This document shows positions 9,001 through 17,674 of a DNA stretch of 49,022 nucleotides, one piece after another. The stretch is from Glycomyces dulcitolivorans (lineage in GTDB: Bacteria > Actinomycetota > Actinomycetes > Mycobacteriales > Micromonosporaceae), in assembly GCF_003265355.1 (NCBI RefSeq), contig NZ_QFRW01000323.1:1-49022 (forward strand), read 5' to 3'. The notes under the pieces were generated by a model. The model made no database searches. It was not told the origin of the DNA and worked only from the letters and a program-made list of their open reading frames with translations. The position numbers were made by a program, and so were the translations under genes. Position 1 is the first letter of the stretch; every line of letters begins with the position of its first letter.

Positions 9001-12000
9001 TCCTCCAGGCCCGCCGCCCCGACATCGACGACCTCCTCCTCAACTGCCCCAACACCGACACCCCCCTGCCCTACATCGACCTCGTCAACGAACTCCTCGA
9101 ACGCGCCGTCCCCGGCGCCGCCGCCCCCCAGCCCCAGACCACCCGCACCGCCGCCGAACTGCGCGCCGTCCCCGAACACCTCCACGCGAGCGCCTACGAG
9201 ACCGTCAAGGCCGCCCGCTTCCCCGTCCGCGGCGCCTTCAACGCCTGGCAGGAGGAGGCCCGCGTCCTCCTCGCCCACCTCGGCGTCCCCCGCCACGAAC
9301 TCATGCGCCTCCTCGCCCCCGCCACCCCCGCCGCCCACACCTCCGCCGCAGGGGAGTACTTCGGACTCTCCACACTCGACGTCCACCTCGTCACCGTCCC
9401 CGCCCCCAGCGCCGTCTCCCAGGACGAGACCTGGGGCCTCGACACCACTGTCGGCGAGGTCGGCGTCCTCCCCTTCCTCCACCACGCCGGCCTCACCTAC
9501 ACCGAACTCCTCGCCCTCCTCGACACCACCTGGATCCACGGCGCCGGAACCGTCGAACTCCAACGCCCCGAAGGCACCTGCATCCTCGACGAGCAGACCC
9601 TCACCGGCCTCGCCCCCGCCGTCTACGACCGCATCCACCGCTTCATCCGCCTCTGGCGCCACACCAAGTGGACCGCCCCCCAGCTCGACCGGCTCCTGCG
9701 CGCCCCCGGCCTCGCGAACGGCGTTCTCGACGCCCAGGCCCTGCGCCGCCTCGCCTCCTTCGCCGAACTCGCCGCACGCCTGCGCCTCCCCTTCGAACCC
9801 GCCCTCACCCTCTACGCCCCCCTCAGCACCGAACCCGGACCCGACGACACCCGCTCCCCCTACGCCGACCTCTTCGCCAACCCCAACCTCCTCGACCCTG
9901 TCGACCCCGCGTTCGCCCTGCCCCTCACCGGCACCGAACCCATGGCCGACCACCGCCCCGCCCTCGCCGCCGCCTGGCAGGTCGGCGAAGCCGACCTCGA
10001 CCTCCTCCTCGCCCGCACCGGCCCCAACCTCACTCTCGCCGACCTCACCGCGCCCCTGCGCTACACCGCCCTCGCGAACGCCCTCCGCCTGCCCGTCGCC
10101 GAACTCCTCGCCCTCGTCGACCTCGCCGCCGCCGACACCCCCGACCCCTTCGCCCACCCCGAAGCCACCGCCGCCCTCGCCGACCGCCACGCCGAGACCA
10201 AAGCAGCCGGACTCGCCGTCGCCGAACTCGACTGGCTTCTCGAACACCGCCCCGACGCCCCCTTCGGCCAACGCGCAGAAGCCATCACCGAACAGCTCGA
10301 CGCCCTCCGCGAAGGCCTGCGCACCACCCCCGCCGACGAAGTCGACGGCCAGATCGCCGCCACCGTCGCCGCCACCTTCTCCCTCCCCGACGGCCAGGCC
10401 GTCACCCTCCTCGACCTCCTGCGCCCCGCCGAAGCCCTCTGGGACGTCTTCGACAACCCCGACTTCATGGCTCAAAACGCCGACGGCGACTACACCCACC
10501 CCCTCACCGAAACCGAGTTCGCCGACCTCTTCCACACCTGGCGCCTCCTCCACAAAGCCGCATACCTCGTGCGCCGCATGCGCATCGACGCCGACGACCT
10601 CCCCTGGCTCCTGGAGAAGGCCGCCGCCTTCGGCTGGCTCCACCTCGGCGCCCTCCCCGCCGGACCCGCCGACCCCCCTGCCGCCCTAGCCGAATGGCGC
10701 GCCCTCGCCTCCTGGCTCGTCCTGCGCCACCGCTACCCCGAACCCGAGGAGACCGGCTGGCCCGAGGTCTTCGACGCCGCAGCAGCCGGAGACCCCGTCG
10801 AGGACCTCCGCGACGCGGTCGCCGCCCTCACCGGCTGGCACGCCGCCGACCTCGCCGAACTCGACGGCGACGCCAGCGCCTTCTACGCCGACGTCGACGC
10901 GCTGGCCCGCGCCCGCGCCGCCGCCGAGGCCCTGCGGCGCCTGGGCGTCCCGGCCGCCGACGCGCTCCTGTGGGTCGACCGCGACGACGACGCCGGGGGC
11001 GCCCAGCGCCTCGCCGCCGAGCACCTGCGCCAGACCATGAAGTCCAAGTACGACACCGGCGCGTGGCTCGCGCTCATGCCCGAGCTCCAGGACCCGCTGC
11101 GCGAGGCCCGCCGCGACGCCCTCACCTCCTACCTCGTGGAGCACTCGCTGCGCACCACCGCGCCGACGATCACCGCCGAGGGCCGCGAATGGGTCAACCC
11201 GCGACACTGGAAGGACACCGCCGACCTCCAGCGCTGGTTCCTCCTCGACACCGAGATGACCTCCGTCCAGCTCACCTCCCGCCTCAAGCAGGCCATCAGC
11301 GCCGTGCAGCTGTTCGCGCAGCGGTGCCTGCTCAACCTGGAGCTGCCGCTGGTGCGCATCACCGCCGCGCAGACGGCCGACACGACCTCGCTGGACTCGT
11401 GGAGCCAGTGGGAGTGGATGAGCGGCTACCGCCTGTGGGAGGCCAACCGGAAGGTCTTCCTGTACCCGGAGAACTGGCTGGAGGCCGAGCTGCGGGACGA
11501 CAAGACGCCGTTCTTCAAGGAGCTCGAAGACCAGCTGTCCCAAGGGGAGCTGACCGACGCGAACGCCGAGTCGGCCTACCGCGACTACCTGCGCAAGCTC
11601 GTCGAGGTCGCCCACATGCAGACCCTCGGGATCTACCACCAGCAGACCGCGTCGGGGAACCGCCTGCACGTGGTCGCCCGCTCGGCCTCGCAGCCGAGCC
11701 ACTGCTACTACCGGTCCCTCGACCTGGCCTACAACGAGTGGACCGGCTGGGAGCGCATCGACGCCGACATCGCCTCCGACCAGGTCGTCCCGGTCGTCTA
11801 CCGCGACCGCCTCCACCTGTTCTGGCTCCAGTTCGAGGAGAAGACCCAGCAGCCCAAGCGCCAGCCCCCGGCCAAGGCCAGCGAGTCGCCCGGCCAGACC
11901 GCCGACCCGTCGCGGACCCTGGAGATCGAGCTGTGCTGGTCCGAGCGCACCCCGGACGGCTGGACGGCCCGGCGCACCAGCGGCGAGAAGCTCATCCACC

Positions 12001-15000
12001 CGTGGCCGCGCCCGCGCTCCTCGTACACGCTCAAGCCGCGCCACCGCAGCTCGCAGCTGTGGCTGGACGTGTTCATCTCCTCCTCGATCGAGTTCAACAA
12101 CGGGCGCTTCTACGACGAGTTCACCGACTCGCACGAGCGGCTGACCAAGCGCCAGTACTCGGTCCTGCACTGGCCCTGGCACTCCTCGTCCTACGTGTTC
12201 ACCGGCGAGGTCGTGGACCTGAAGATGAAGCCGATGTACGGCAACTACACGCGGCGCTCCGACGGGGTCGTGTTCACCGCCGACTCGCTGTGGCACGTGC
12301 AGACCAACTTCGGCGAGAAGGGACGCGGCATCAAGTCGCTGTCCTCGACCGAGCGGTCCCCGAAGCTGCGCAAGCCCTCCACGATGCGCTTCGCGAACGG
12401 CCGCCTGGCCGCGATGGGCACGGCCGTGGACGTCATGGTCGGCTGGGACGACACGCGCAAGCTCCTCAGCGCCGCCCGCACGCCCGCCGAGCTCGTGCTC
12501 GCCCCGCACCACCGCCAGTACAACGACGACCCGGTGTCCCCATTGATCTATCAGGACCGCCAGCGGGCCTACTGGCTCAAGCGCACCCAGGTCACCGTCA
12601 CGACCTCGTTCAGCTACACCGGGGGCGGCGGGATCCACTGGATCCACGCGCCGGTCACGACCATGGGCCACCGCTGGTACCCGTTCTGGCACCCGCACGC
12701 CTCGGACTTCCTGGCCTCCTTGGACACCAAGGGCGTCGAGGGCCTGGTGACGCGCGCGCAGCAGAGCATCGCGCCGAACTCGGAGACCTCGTTCTCCTAC
12801 GGCCCGCAGCCGGGGAACGCGATCGACCCGACCGCCCAGGGCGGGGTCGACTTCACCCGCGGCGGCGCGTACTCGGCGTACAACTGGGAGCTGTTCTTCC
12901 ACGCGCCCATGCTCATCGCCGCGAAGCTCACCGCCGAGCAGCGGTTCGAGGAGGCGATGCGCTGGTACCACCGGATCTTCGACCCCACCAGCACCGACGG
13001 ACCCGAAGCGCCCCAGCGCTACTGGGTGACCAAGCCGTTCTTCGACCACACCAGCGAGGACTACCGGCAGCAGCGCATCGAGTCGATCCTCGGCGACATC
13101 GGGGACCACCTGGACGAGCTGCGCGCCTGGAAGAACCACCCGTTCTCGCCGCACACCGTCGCGCGCCACCGGCCGGTCGCCTACCAGAAGGCGATCGTCA
13201 TGAAGTACCTCGACAACCTGATCGGCTGGGCCGACCAGCAGTTCCGCCGCGACACCCTGGAGTCGATCAACCAGGCGGTGCTGCTGTACACGCTCGCGGC
13301 CGAGATCCTGGGCCGGCGGCCCGAGAAGGTCCCGCCGCCCGAGCGCGAGGACAAGAGCTACGCGCAGCTGACCGCCGAGAGCGCCCTGGACCCCTTCGGG
13401 AACCAGGACGTGGCCGCGATCCTCGAAGGGTTCGCGCCGCCGCTCGACTTCACGGACGAGCCCGACCTCGGCGGCGGCGAGCCGCTGCCGCACCTGGAGG
13501 TCAAGTACTTCGGCATCCCGGTGAACGACAAGCTCCTCGGCTACTGGGACACCGTCGCCGACCGCCTGTTCAAGGTCCGGCACGGCCTCAACATCGAGGG
13601 CGTCTTCCGCCAGCTGCCGCTGTTCGAGCCGCCGCTGGACCCGGGCATGCTCGTCAAGGCCGCCGCCGCGGGCGCCGACCTCTCCAGCGTCCTGAGCCTG
13701 TTCGCGGCCACCGACACCCGCTACCGGTTCCGGGTGCTGGCCGCCCGCGCGGCCGAGCTGCTCGGCGAGCTGCGGGCCCTGGGGGACAAGCTGCTGCGCA
13801 TCCTGGAGACCCGGGACTCCGAGGAGCTGATGCTCCTGCGCGCCACGCAGGAGGCCGCCCTGAACCGGGCGATCCAGGCGGTGCGCGAGCTCCAGGAGGA
13901 CGAGGCGGTCGCGAGCCGCGAGGCCCTGGAGGCCGGGCGGGCCGCGATCGACACCCGGATCGCCTACCACGGCTCGGTGCCGCGCATGAACGGCGAGGAG
14001 ATCGCCGCGGTCGTCATGCAGAGCATCGGCCTGGTCGGGAACGCCGTCAGCGCCGTCATGTCCGGCATGGCCGGGGCCGCGAACCTGATCCCCGACTTCA
14101 GCATCGGCATCGCCGGGTTCGGCGGCTCGCCGACGGTGAGCATGTCGATCGGCGGGTCGAACGTCTCGGGGTTCCTGTCGAACACCGGCGCCATGATCGG
14201 CGGCTTCGCGGGGATGCTCATGACCGGCGCGGCGATGGCCGAGACGCAGGGCCGCTACTCGCGCCAGGCCGACGAGCACGGCTTCGACCGGGACGTGGCC
14301 GTCAACGACCTCGCCCAGCTGGAGGCCCAGCTCATCACGGCGGCGATCCGCGAGCAGATCGCGACCGCCGAGCTCGCCAACCACCTCCAGGCGACCGCCG
14401 ACACCGAGGCGGTCGAGGAGTACCTGCGCACCAAGTACACCGACAAGGAGCTGTACGACTGGATGCTCGCGCGGGTGTCCACCGTGTACTTCCAGGCGTA
14501 CCAGATCGCCTTCGACACCGCGATGCTCGCCCAGCAGTCCTACCAGTTCGAGCTGGCCGAGCCGGACGCCTCGTTCATCCAGTTCGGGTACTGGGACTCC
14601 CTGCGCAAGGGCCTCCTGGCCCCCGAGCGGCTGACGAACGACCTGCGGCGCATGGAATCGTCCTACATGGAGAAGCACAAGCGGGACCTGGAGCTGACCA
14701 AGCACGTGTCGCTCGCGCAGGTCGACCCGCTGGCGCTCCTGGCGCTCAAGCTCACCGGGCAGGCGGTGGTGCAGCTGCCGGAGTGGCTGTTCGACCTCGA
14801 CTACCCCGGCCACTACCGCCGCCGCCTCAAGTCCGTGGCGCTGTCGGTCCCGTGCGTGGTGGGCCCCTACACGTCCGTCAACTGCACGCTCGCGGTCACC
14901 AACAACGGCGTGCGGCTGACCGACTCGGTCGCGGGCGGCTACGGCGACCCGCTGGTCGGCGGCGACCCCCGGTTCTGGAAGAGCCCGGTGCCGACCGAGG

Positions 15001-15683
15001 CGATCGCGACCAGCCACGCGGTCAACGACCGCGGCATGTTCGAGCTGCGCTTCGAGGACGAGCGGTTCCTGCCCTTCGAGGGCGCCGGCGCCGTCAGCCA
15101 GTGGACGATCTCGCTCCCCAAGGCCCACAACCAGTTCGACCTCGCCTCGATCACCGACGTGGTCCTCCACCTCGACTACACGGCGCGCGCGGGCGGGCCG
15201 GGCCTGGCCGGCCTCGCGGTCGGCAACCTCGACGCGGTCCTGCCGACCTCGGGTGCAGCCCTGTTCGCCCTGGAGGAGCAGTTCGGCACCGCCTGGCACC
15301 GGATGCTGTTCCCCGAGGGCGAGGAGGAGCAGGAGCTCGTCTTCACGCTCACCCCGGAGCACCTGCCGTTCTGGGCGCGGGTCCGCGCCGCCACCGGCAC
15401 GGTCAAGGTGGCCGCGGCCGACCTCGTGCTCGACACCGTCCACACCGACGCGTTCGCCGTCAAGTGGCGCCTGCCCGGGCAGATGTCGGCGAGCGAGGTG
15501 CCGGGCGCGAACGACCCGTCGTTCGGCGGCGCCCCGCACTCGGCGGTCGCGCCCGTCCCGGCCCCGGCGATGCTGGGGGAGTGGCGGCTGGGGCTGAAGC
15601 GCGCCGCAGCGGCCGATTACGACTCGCTGCTGCCCGAGGACGTCCGCCGCGCTTACCTGTTGGTGCAATTCGACATCAGCTGA
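6096..15683 (+). CDS. Tc toxin A subunit (TcA) with N-terminal peptidoglycan-binding-like repeats
   Basis: 3195 residues, longer than typical insecticidal TcA proteins. The ATG follows AGAAAGG by 8 bases. About four PG_binding_1-like repeats occupy residues 45-350 (recurring R-x-G-x-x-T-x-x-A-x-x-x-F-Q pattern). A carboxypeptidase-regulatory-like beta domain follows at about 365-450 (YRLRGSVRDERWRPVKGAKV). The VRP1-type signature CECGHCESVYGPAAYLADLL starts at Cys931. A neuraminidase-like region lies near 1840-1915. A hydrophobic pore/channel segment at about 2650-2725 (IPDFSIGIAGFGG) is followed by a long helical section (QLEAQLITAAIREQIATAEL). The TcB-binding region with DYPGHYRRRLKSV and VVGPYTSVNC is near 2895-2935. 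TcA forms the pentameric bell that binds the target and injects the effector from the B-C shell. It is cotranscribed with the upstream TcB-TcC gene. No signal peptide is seen, as is usual for Tc subunits. Confidence 0.95.
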   Translation: MNQPKRHFSPEAIRRLALPVETAAAPPGADPDRTMAIQLPGFTEEPTGKDVAALQASLVRLRHGIEADELAESRLGPSTREAVRRLQASAGLMRTGVVTPETAGQIKRELEHRYFTDAPHRAAKIQGLLTALGHQIDPGELSGRRVGTTTAAAIQQFRQRTKSRGVSWWLDEALVERLRAEALQARLGSRTQFGKAQRTLVRALGIAKLDVQVGADELNARQAGPGTQAALRAFQAKYRLPASGRFDLATMDKLEAVAASRPAPAKTLKVKSALGLGTLKRQAKLNMRGGHVAAAQQALAHFGYPVPMSEHGEARYGKATRQAVLKFQADKHLPATGQLDGPTVKALNADILAALPASEQPAARYRLRGSVRDERWRPVKGAKVRLAFRSLAGEGQTLAQRVTSESGFYDLPYDPPRDPDTKEVVKPLHLAVTFTGPDGAALGSRILFNPTPIQWTNQTLGDRPYRGPSLYETQRAALDAVLGALGVTDLVEDGDRNDVTVAALESGLTQYEVMRLVLAVRAAKHVGHPALGAALYFGFIAQGLPGTLPEELLTATDEWTRIDELTATTASGILLLGPEKQAEAFARAADDNLVPIGIVRDEEAVLTALTARSVTAALDAPPVGGDATLRQLLDSSKLQAAHYDSVAAMLLGHGEPSEAFWTDLTGAAADLGGGDVVADVAAAVETAAIAGGHGPTAALLKARIDDPDLAGITTTRHLARLSTEEWDAVVADAGHPADETPDAFARKLEATAAAHYPTTALIAELGRTDGHGLALVDQAAAFIDAHPDLELRATGLDAYVRSASLDIDADLRGEMRVQQRVVRLAPTHKAGAALLAEHLHSAGQIAALDRTELAAKLKTHPGVDDIAVANIHSSAQIAYAHVLSQVASFQSDHAPGQFQVFGPQQITLADATGVLGDVPDLALLFGGLDYCECGHCESVYGPAAYLADLLRFLSTRPAKTTGPATVLSVLQARRPDIDDLLLNCPNTDTPLPYIDLVNELLERAVPGAAAPQPQTTRTAAELRAVPEHLHASAYETVKAARFPVRGAFNAWQEEARVLLAHLGVPRHELMRLLAPATPAAHTSAAGEYFGLSTLDVHLVTVPAPSAVSQDETWGLDTTVGEVGVLPFLHHAGLTYTELLALLDTTWIHGAGTVELQRPEGTCILDEQTLTGLAPAVYDRIHRFIRLWRHTKWTAPQLDRLLRAPGLANGVLDAQALRRLASFAELAARLRLPFEPALTLYAPLSTEPGPDDTRSPYADLFANPNLLDPVDPAFALPLTGTEPMADHRPALAAAWQVGEADLDLLLARTGPNLTLADLTAPLRYTALANALRLPVAELLALVDLAAADTPDPFAHPEATAALADRHAETKAAGLAVAELDWLLEHRPDAPFGQRAEAITEQLDALREGLRTTPADEVDGQIAATVAATFSLPDGQAVTLLDLLRPAEALWDVFDNPDFMAQNADGDYTHPLTETEFADLFHTWRLLHKAAYLVRRMRIDADDLPWLLEKAAAFGWLHLGALPAGPADPPAALAEWRALASWLVLRHRYPEPEETGWPEVFDAAAAGDPVEDLRDAVAALTGWHAADLAELDGDASAFYADVDALARARAAAEALRRLGVPAADALLWVDRDDDAGGAQRLAAEHLRQTMKSKYDTGAWLALMPELQDPLREARRDALTSYLVEHSLRTTAPTITAEGREWVNPRHWKDTADLQRWFLLDTEMTSVQLTSRLKQAISAVQLFAQRCLLNLELPLVRITAAQTADTTSLDSWSQWEWMSGYRLWEANRKVFLYPENWLEAELRDDKTPFFKELEDQLSQGELTDANAESAYRDYLRKLVEVAHMQTLGIYHQQTASGNRLHVVARSASQPSHCYYRSLDLAYNEWTGWERIDADIASDQVVPVVYRDRLHLFWLQFEEKTQQPKRQPPAKASESPGQTADPSRTLEIELCWSERTPDGWTARRTSGEKLIHPWPRPRSSYTLKPRHRSSQLWLDVFISSSIEFNNGRFYDEFTDSHERLTKRQYSVLHWPWHSSSYVFTGEVVDLKMKPMYGNYTRRSDGVVFTADSLWHVQTNFGEKGRGIKSLSSTERSPKLRKPSTMRFANGRLAAMGTAVDVMVGWDDTRKLLSAARTPAELVLAPHHRQYNDDPVSPLIYQDRQRAYWLKRTQVTVTTSFSYTGGGGIHWIHAPVTTMGHRWYPFWHPHASDFLASLDTKGVEGLVTRAQQSIAPNSETSFSYGPQPGNAIDPTAQGGVDFTRGGAYSAYNWELFFHAPMLIAAKLTAEQRFEEAMRWYHRIFDPTSTDGPEAPQRYWVTKPFFDHTSEDYRQQRIESILGDIGDHLDELRAWKNHPFSPHTVARHRPVAYQKAIVMKYLDNLIGWADQQFRRDTLESINQAVLLYTLAAEILGRRPEKVPPPEREDKSYAQLTAESALDPFGNQDVAAILEGFAPPLDFTDEPDLGGGEPLPHLEVKYFGIPVNDKLLGYWDTVADRLFKVRHGLNIEGVFRQLPLFEPPLDPGMLVKAAAAGADLSSVLSLFAATDTRYRFRVLAARAAELLGELRALGDKLLRILETRDSEELMLLRATQEAALNRAIQAVRELQEDEAVASREALEAGRAAIDTRIAYHGSVPRMNGEEIAAVVMQSIGLVGNAVSAVMSGMAGAANLIPDFSIGIAGFGGSPTVSMSIGGSNVSGFLSNTGAMIGGFAGMLMTGAAMAETQGRYSRQADEHGFDRDVAVNDLAQLEAQLITAAIREQIATAELANHLQATADTEAVEEYLRTKYTDKELYDWMLARVSTVYFQAYQIAFDTAMLAQQSYQFELAEPDASFIQFGYWDSLRKGLLAPERLTNDLRRMESSYMEKHKRDLELTKHVSLAQVDPLALLALKLTGQAVVQLPEWLFDLDYPGHYRRRLKSVALSVPCVVGPYTSVNCTLAVTNNGVRLTDSVAGGYGDPLVGGDPRFWKSPVPTEAIATSHAVNDRGMFELRFEDERFLPFEGAGAVSQWTISLPKAHNQFDLASITDVVLHLDYTARAGGPGLAGLAVGNLDAVLPTSGAALFALEEQFGTAWHRMLFPEGEEEQELVFTLTPEHLPFWARVRAATGTVKVAAADLVLDTVHTDAFAVKWRLPGQMSASEVPGANDPSFGGAPHSAVAPVPAPAMLGEWRLGLKRAAAADYDSLLPEDVRRAYLLVQFDIS

Positions 15684-15705
15684 ACAGCTGATAATAGCGA
15701 AGAAG

Positions 15706-15740
15706 GGCCCGGACGCCTTGACCGGAAAGGCGTCCGGGCC
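15706..15740 (+). terminator. Rho-independent terminator after the Tc operon
   Basis: A perfect 14-bp stem (15706-15719 with 15727-15740) and a 7-base loop lie 23 bp after the TcA stop. The following sequence is only moderately T-rich (TTATGATATG). Confidence 0.85.
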
Positions 15741-15949
15741 TTATGATATGAGTGTCTCGGTGATACTTAAAGTTAGTGTATGTTGTGGACAAATAGTCTG
15801 TGGAAAGAAAAAGCGGTAGCAAAAGAAGGTCATCGTTTCATTTTTAAGGCTTTCGTCGTTTCGGTTCGTTGCGGTGGGGCCTTTTTTACTGCCCTGAAAC
15901 GGCTACGGCCGCATAACGATCGACGCAGATCCCCATTCCACGCCGTGCT
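15741..15949. other. AT-richer gene-free stretch
   Basis: Runs such as TCATTTTTAAGGC and GCCTTTTTTACTG make this stretch clearly less GC-rich than its surroundings. No convincing coding frame, RNA gene or mobile-element end was seen. A loose inverted repeat (CGTTTCGG and CTGAAACGG) occurs near 15855-15903. Confidence 0.5.
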
Positions 15950-15988
15950 CCGGTGCCCGCTCCCCAGATCCGGGGGAGCGGGCACCGG
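15950..15988 (-). terminator. Terminator hairpin of the GH62 gene
   Basis: A perfect 16-bp stem (15950-15965 with 15973-15988) and a 7-base loop lie 21 bp beyond the GH62 stop. There is no T-run, as is common for actinomycete terminators. Confidence 0.8.
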
Positions 15989-16009
15989 CTCGTTGCGCGG
16001 TCGTTCGGG

Positions 16010-17458
16010 CTACGCGGTCGAGCAGGTCACCTGCGGGGTCGCGCCGGACCCGTTGGCGATGAAGCCGAACGCCTCACGGGACTGGCCGGCCGCGACCGAC
16101 CCGTTCCAGCTGACATTCGTGGCCGTCACCGCCGTTCCGGTCTGCGACCAGGTCGCGTTCCACGCCGAGGTCACGGTCTGGGAGCCCGGCCAGGTCCACG
16201 TCACCTTCCAGGAGTTGATCGCGGCCGACCCGGCGGTCACCGTGACCTTCCCCTGCCAGCCGCCGGTCCAGCTGCCCACCACCGAGACCGCGGCGGTGCA
16301 GGCGCCGGTGGTCGGCGGCGGCGACGTCGTGGTCGGCGGGGAGGTGGTCTCCTCGCCGCCTCCGCAGCCGGGGCTCTGGTTGGTCTGCGTGAGCAGCCCG
16401 AGCCGCCACGGCAGGCTGTTGTAGTCGCCGCCCGCGCTGGGATCGACCCCCTGGTAGAGGTAGCGCATGTTGCAGGAGCTGACCTCCATCTTCTGGTTCA
16501 CGCCGGTGCGGAGCATCTCGCCGTGGCTGATGTCCTCGGTCCAGGTCCCGCCGGGGAAGGACACGTTGGAGGCGGCCGCGAACGGGTTGGCGTTGCTGGC
16601 CGCCAGCTGCGTCCATGGCCCGGCGATGCTCGTGGACGTCCAGGATCTGAAGTAGCGGCCCACCGATCCGAAGGCCTCCACCAGCAGCAGGTACTGGTTG
16701 GTCTCCTTCACCTTGTAGATGTTCGCGGCCTCCCACAGGTCGTACTTGTTCGACTCCTGCATGGCGATGACCGGCTGGCTCATGCCGTTGGGGAAGTTCG
16801 CGACGGTGGTCTGGGACCGGTAGAGGTGCCCGTTGTCGTCGGAGGAGAACAGGTGGCAGTTGACGTCGTCGCAGGTGACCCACATGTCGACCCAGTAGCC
16901 GCTGCCGATGTTGTCCTGGATGATCTGCGGCATCCCGGAGTAGAAGTGCTTCGGCGCGGTCCAGCCCGCCGGGTTCGCGATGTTCGCGTTCGTGGAGTAG
17001 GACGCGTTCCCGGTCTGGTACACCAGGTACCACAGGCCCTGCGGCTCGTAGTAGAACACCTCCGGGGCGGCCCGGTAGCCGGCGCCGATGCCGGACTGGT
17101 CGAGGTAGTAGTGGGTGGCCGAGGAGGCCTGGGACCAGTCGGTGAAGCTGAAGTAGACCATGTTGTAGCCGGCGGAGCTCGCGATGCTCGCGAACACGTG
17201 CCACTTGCCGCCCGAGTAGACCACCGAGGGGTCCTTCAGGCCGGCGATGCTGGGGTGGGACGCGTCGGGCTTGGGGCCCGCCAGGACGCCGCTGGAGCTC
17301 CACGTGAAGCTCGTCGGGAGCGCCTCGGCCTGCACCGGGTCGGCCGAGTCCTCCTGCGCGTTCGCCGTCAGGGCGGCGGCCGCCATCGTCGCGGCCATGG
17401 CGGCGGCCAGCAGCGCGATGCGCACCGCTCGCAGCCGTGATCGGATCGGGATTGCCAT
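16010..17458 (-). CDS. Secreted GH62 alpha-L-arabinofuranosidase with CBM2
   Basis: 482 residues. The ATG at 17458 follows GAGAGG by 6 bases. A signal peptide (SRLRAVRIALLAAAMAATMA..., cleavage near ANAQ) precedes the GH62 domain at about 45-365. The catalytic base is probably Asp76 in GLKDPSVVY. VDMWVTCDD and SSDDNGHLY are family motifs, and the Glu of LWEAANIYK is the likely acid. A Thr/Pro linker (TTSPPTTTSPPPTT) leads to a C-terminal family 2 carbohydrate-binding module (about 382-482; SWTGGWQGKVTV, SWNGSVAAGQS). The enzyme should remove arabinose side chains from arabinoxylan or arabinan outside the cell, with CBM2 anchoring it to cellulose or xylan. It stands alone, with its own terminator and two operator-like repeats upstream. 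Confidence 0.95.
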   Translation of the reverse strand: MAIPIRSRLRAVRIALLAAAMAATMAAAALTANAQEDSADPVQAEALPTSFTWSSSGVLAGPKPDASHPSIAGLKDPSVVYSGGKWHVFASIASSAGYNMVYFSFTDWSQASSATHYYLDQSGIGAGYRAAPEVFYYEPQGLWYLVYQTGNASYSTNANIANPAGWTAPKHFYSGMPQIIQDNIGSGYWVDMWVTCDDVNCHLFSSDDNGHLYRSQTTVANFPNGMSQPVIAMQESNKYDLWEAANIYKVKETNQYLLLVEAFGSVGRYFRSWTSTSIAGPWTQLAASNANPFAAASNVSFPGGTWTEDISHGEMLRTGVNQKMEVSSCNMRYLYQGVDPSAGGDYNSLPWRLGLLTQTNQSPGCGGGEETTSPPTTTSPPPTTGACTAAVSVVGSWTGGWQGKVTVTAGSAAINSWKVTWTWPGSQTVTSAWNATWSQTGTAVTATNVSWNGSVAAGQSREAFGFIANGSGATPQVTCSTA

Positions 17459-17502
17459 GATTCGCCTCTCTCGTTGCGGTACATCGCATTCGCAACACGG
17501 GT

Positions 17503-17514
17503 CCGGAAGTTTCA
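17503..17514 (-). promoter_or_regulatory. Operator-like repeat, copy 1 (GH62)
   Basis: On the gene's strand it reads TGAAACTTCCGG, close to the CGAAACTTTCG palindrome known upstream of streptomycete xylan-degradation genes. It lies about 45 bp before the GH62 start. Confidence 0.45.
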
Positions 17515-17600
17515 GGGAATTCCGGAATCGTCCGCGCCGCCCCGCCAGGTTACCGATAAACATCGAGGCATGTAAATAGGTTGAGCTGGATTGACACGGC

Positions 17601-17613
17601 CCGGAAGTTTCGG
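17601..17613 (-). promoter_or_regulatory. Operator-like repeat, copy 2 (GH62)
   Basis: On the gene's strand it reads CCGAAACTTCCGG, one base from CGAAACTTTCG. It shares GAAACTTCCGG with copy 1, 98 bp away. It could serve either GH62 or the divergent DUF664 gene. Confidence 0.45.
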
Positions 17614-17674
17614 CATCCGATTGCCGCTCGAAATGCGCGAGCGCCGGTCCCTTCCGGACCGATACAGTCCGGGC

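Noticed and set aside
6873-15668. Very long open frames on the minus strand opposite the TcA gene
   Set aside because: They are products of GC-rich codon bias. Their translations are low-complexity (Gly/Val/Glu or Arg/Pro/His-rich), without domains, while the plus strand shows clear TcA motifs throughout.
15780-16424. Plus-strand frame starting in the AT-rich stretch
   Set aside because: It crosses the GH62 terminator and the antisense of the CBM2, and no ribosome site or domain is visible.
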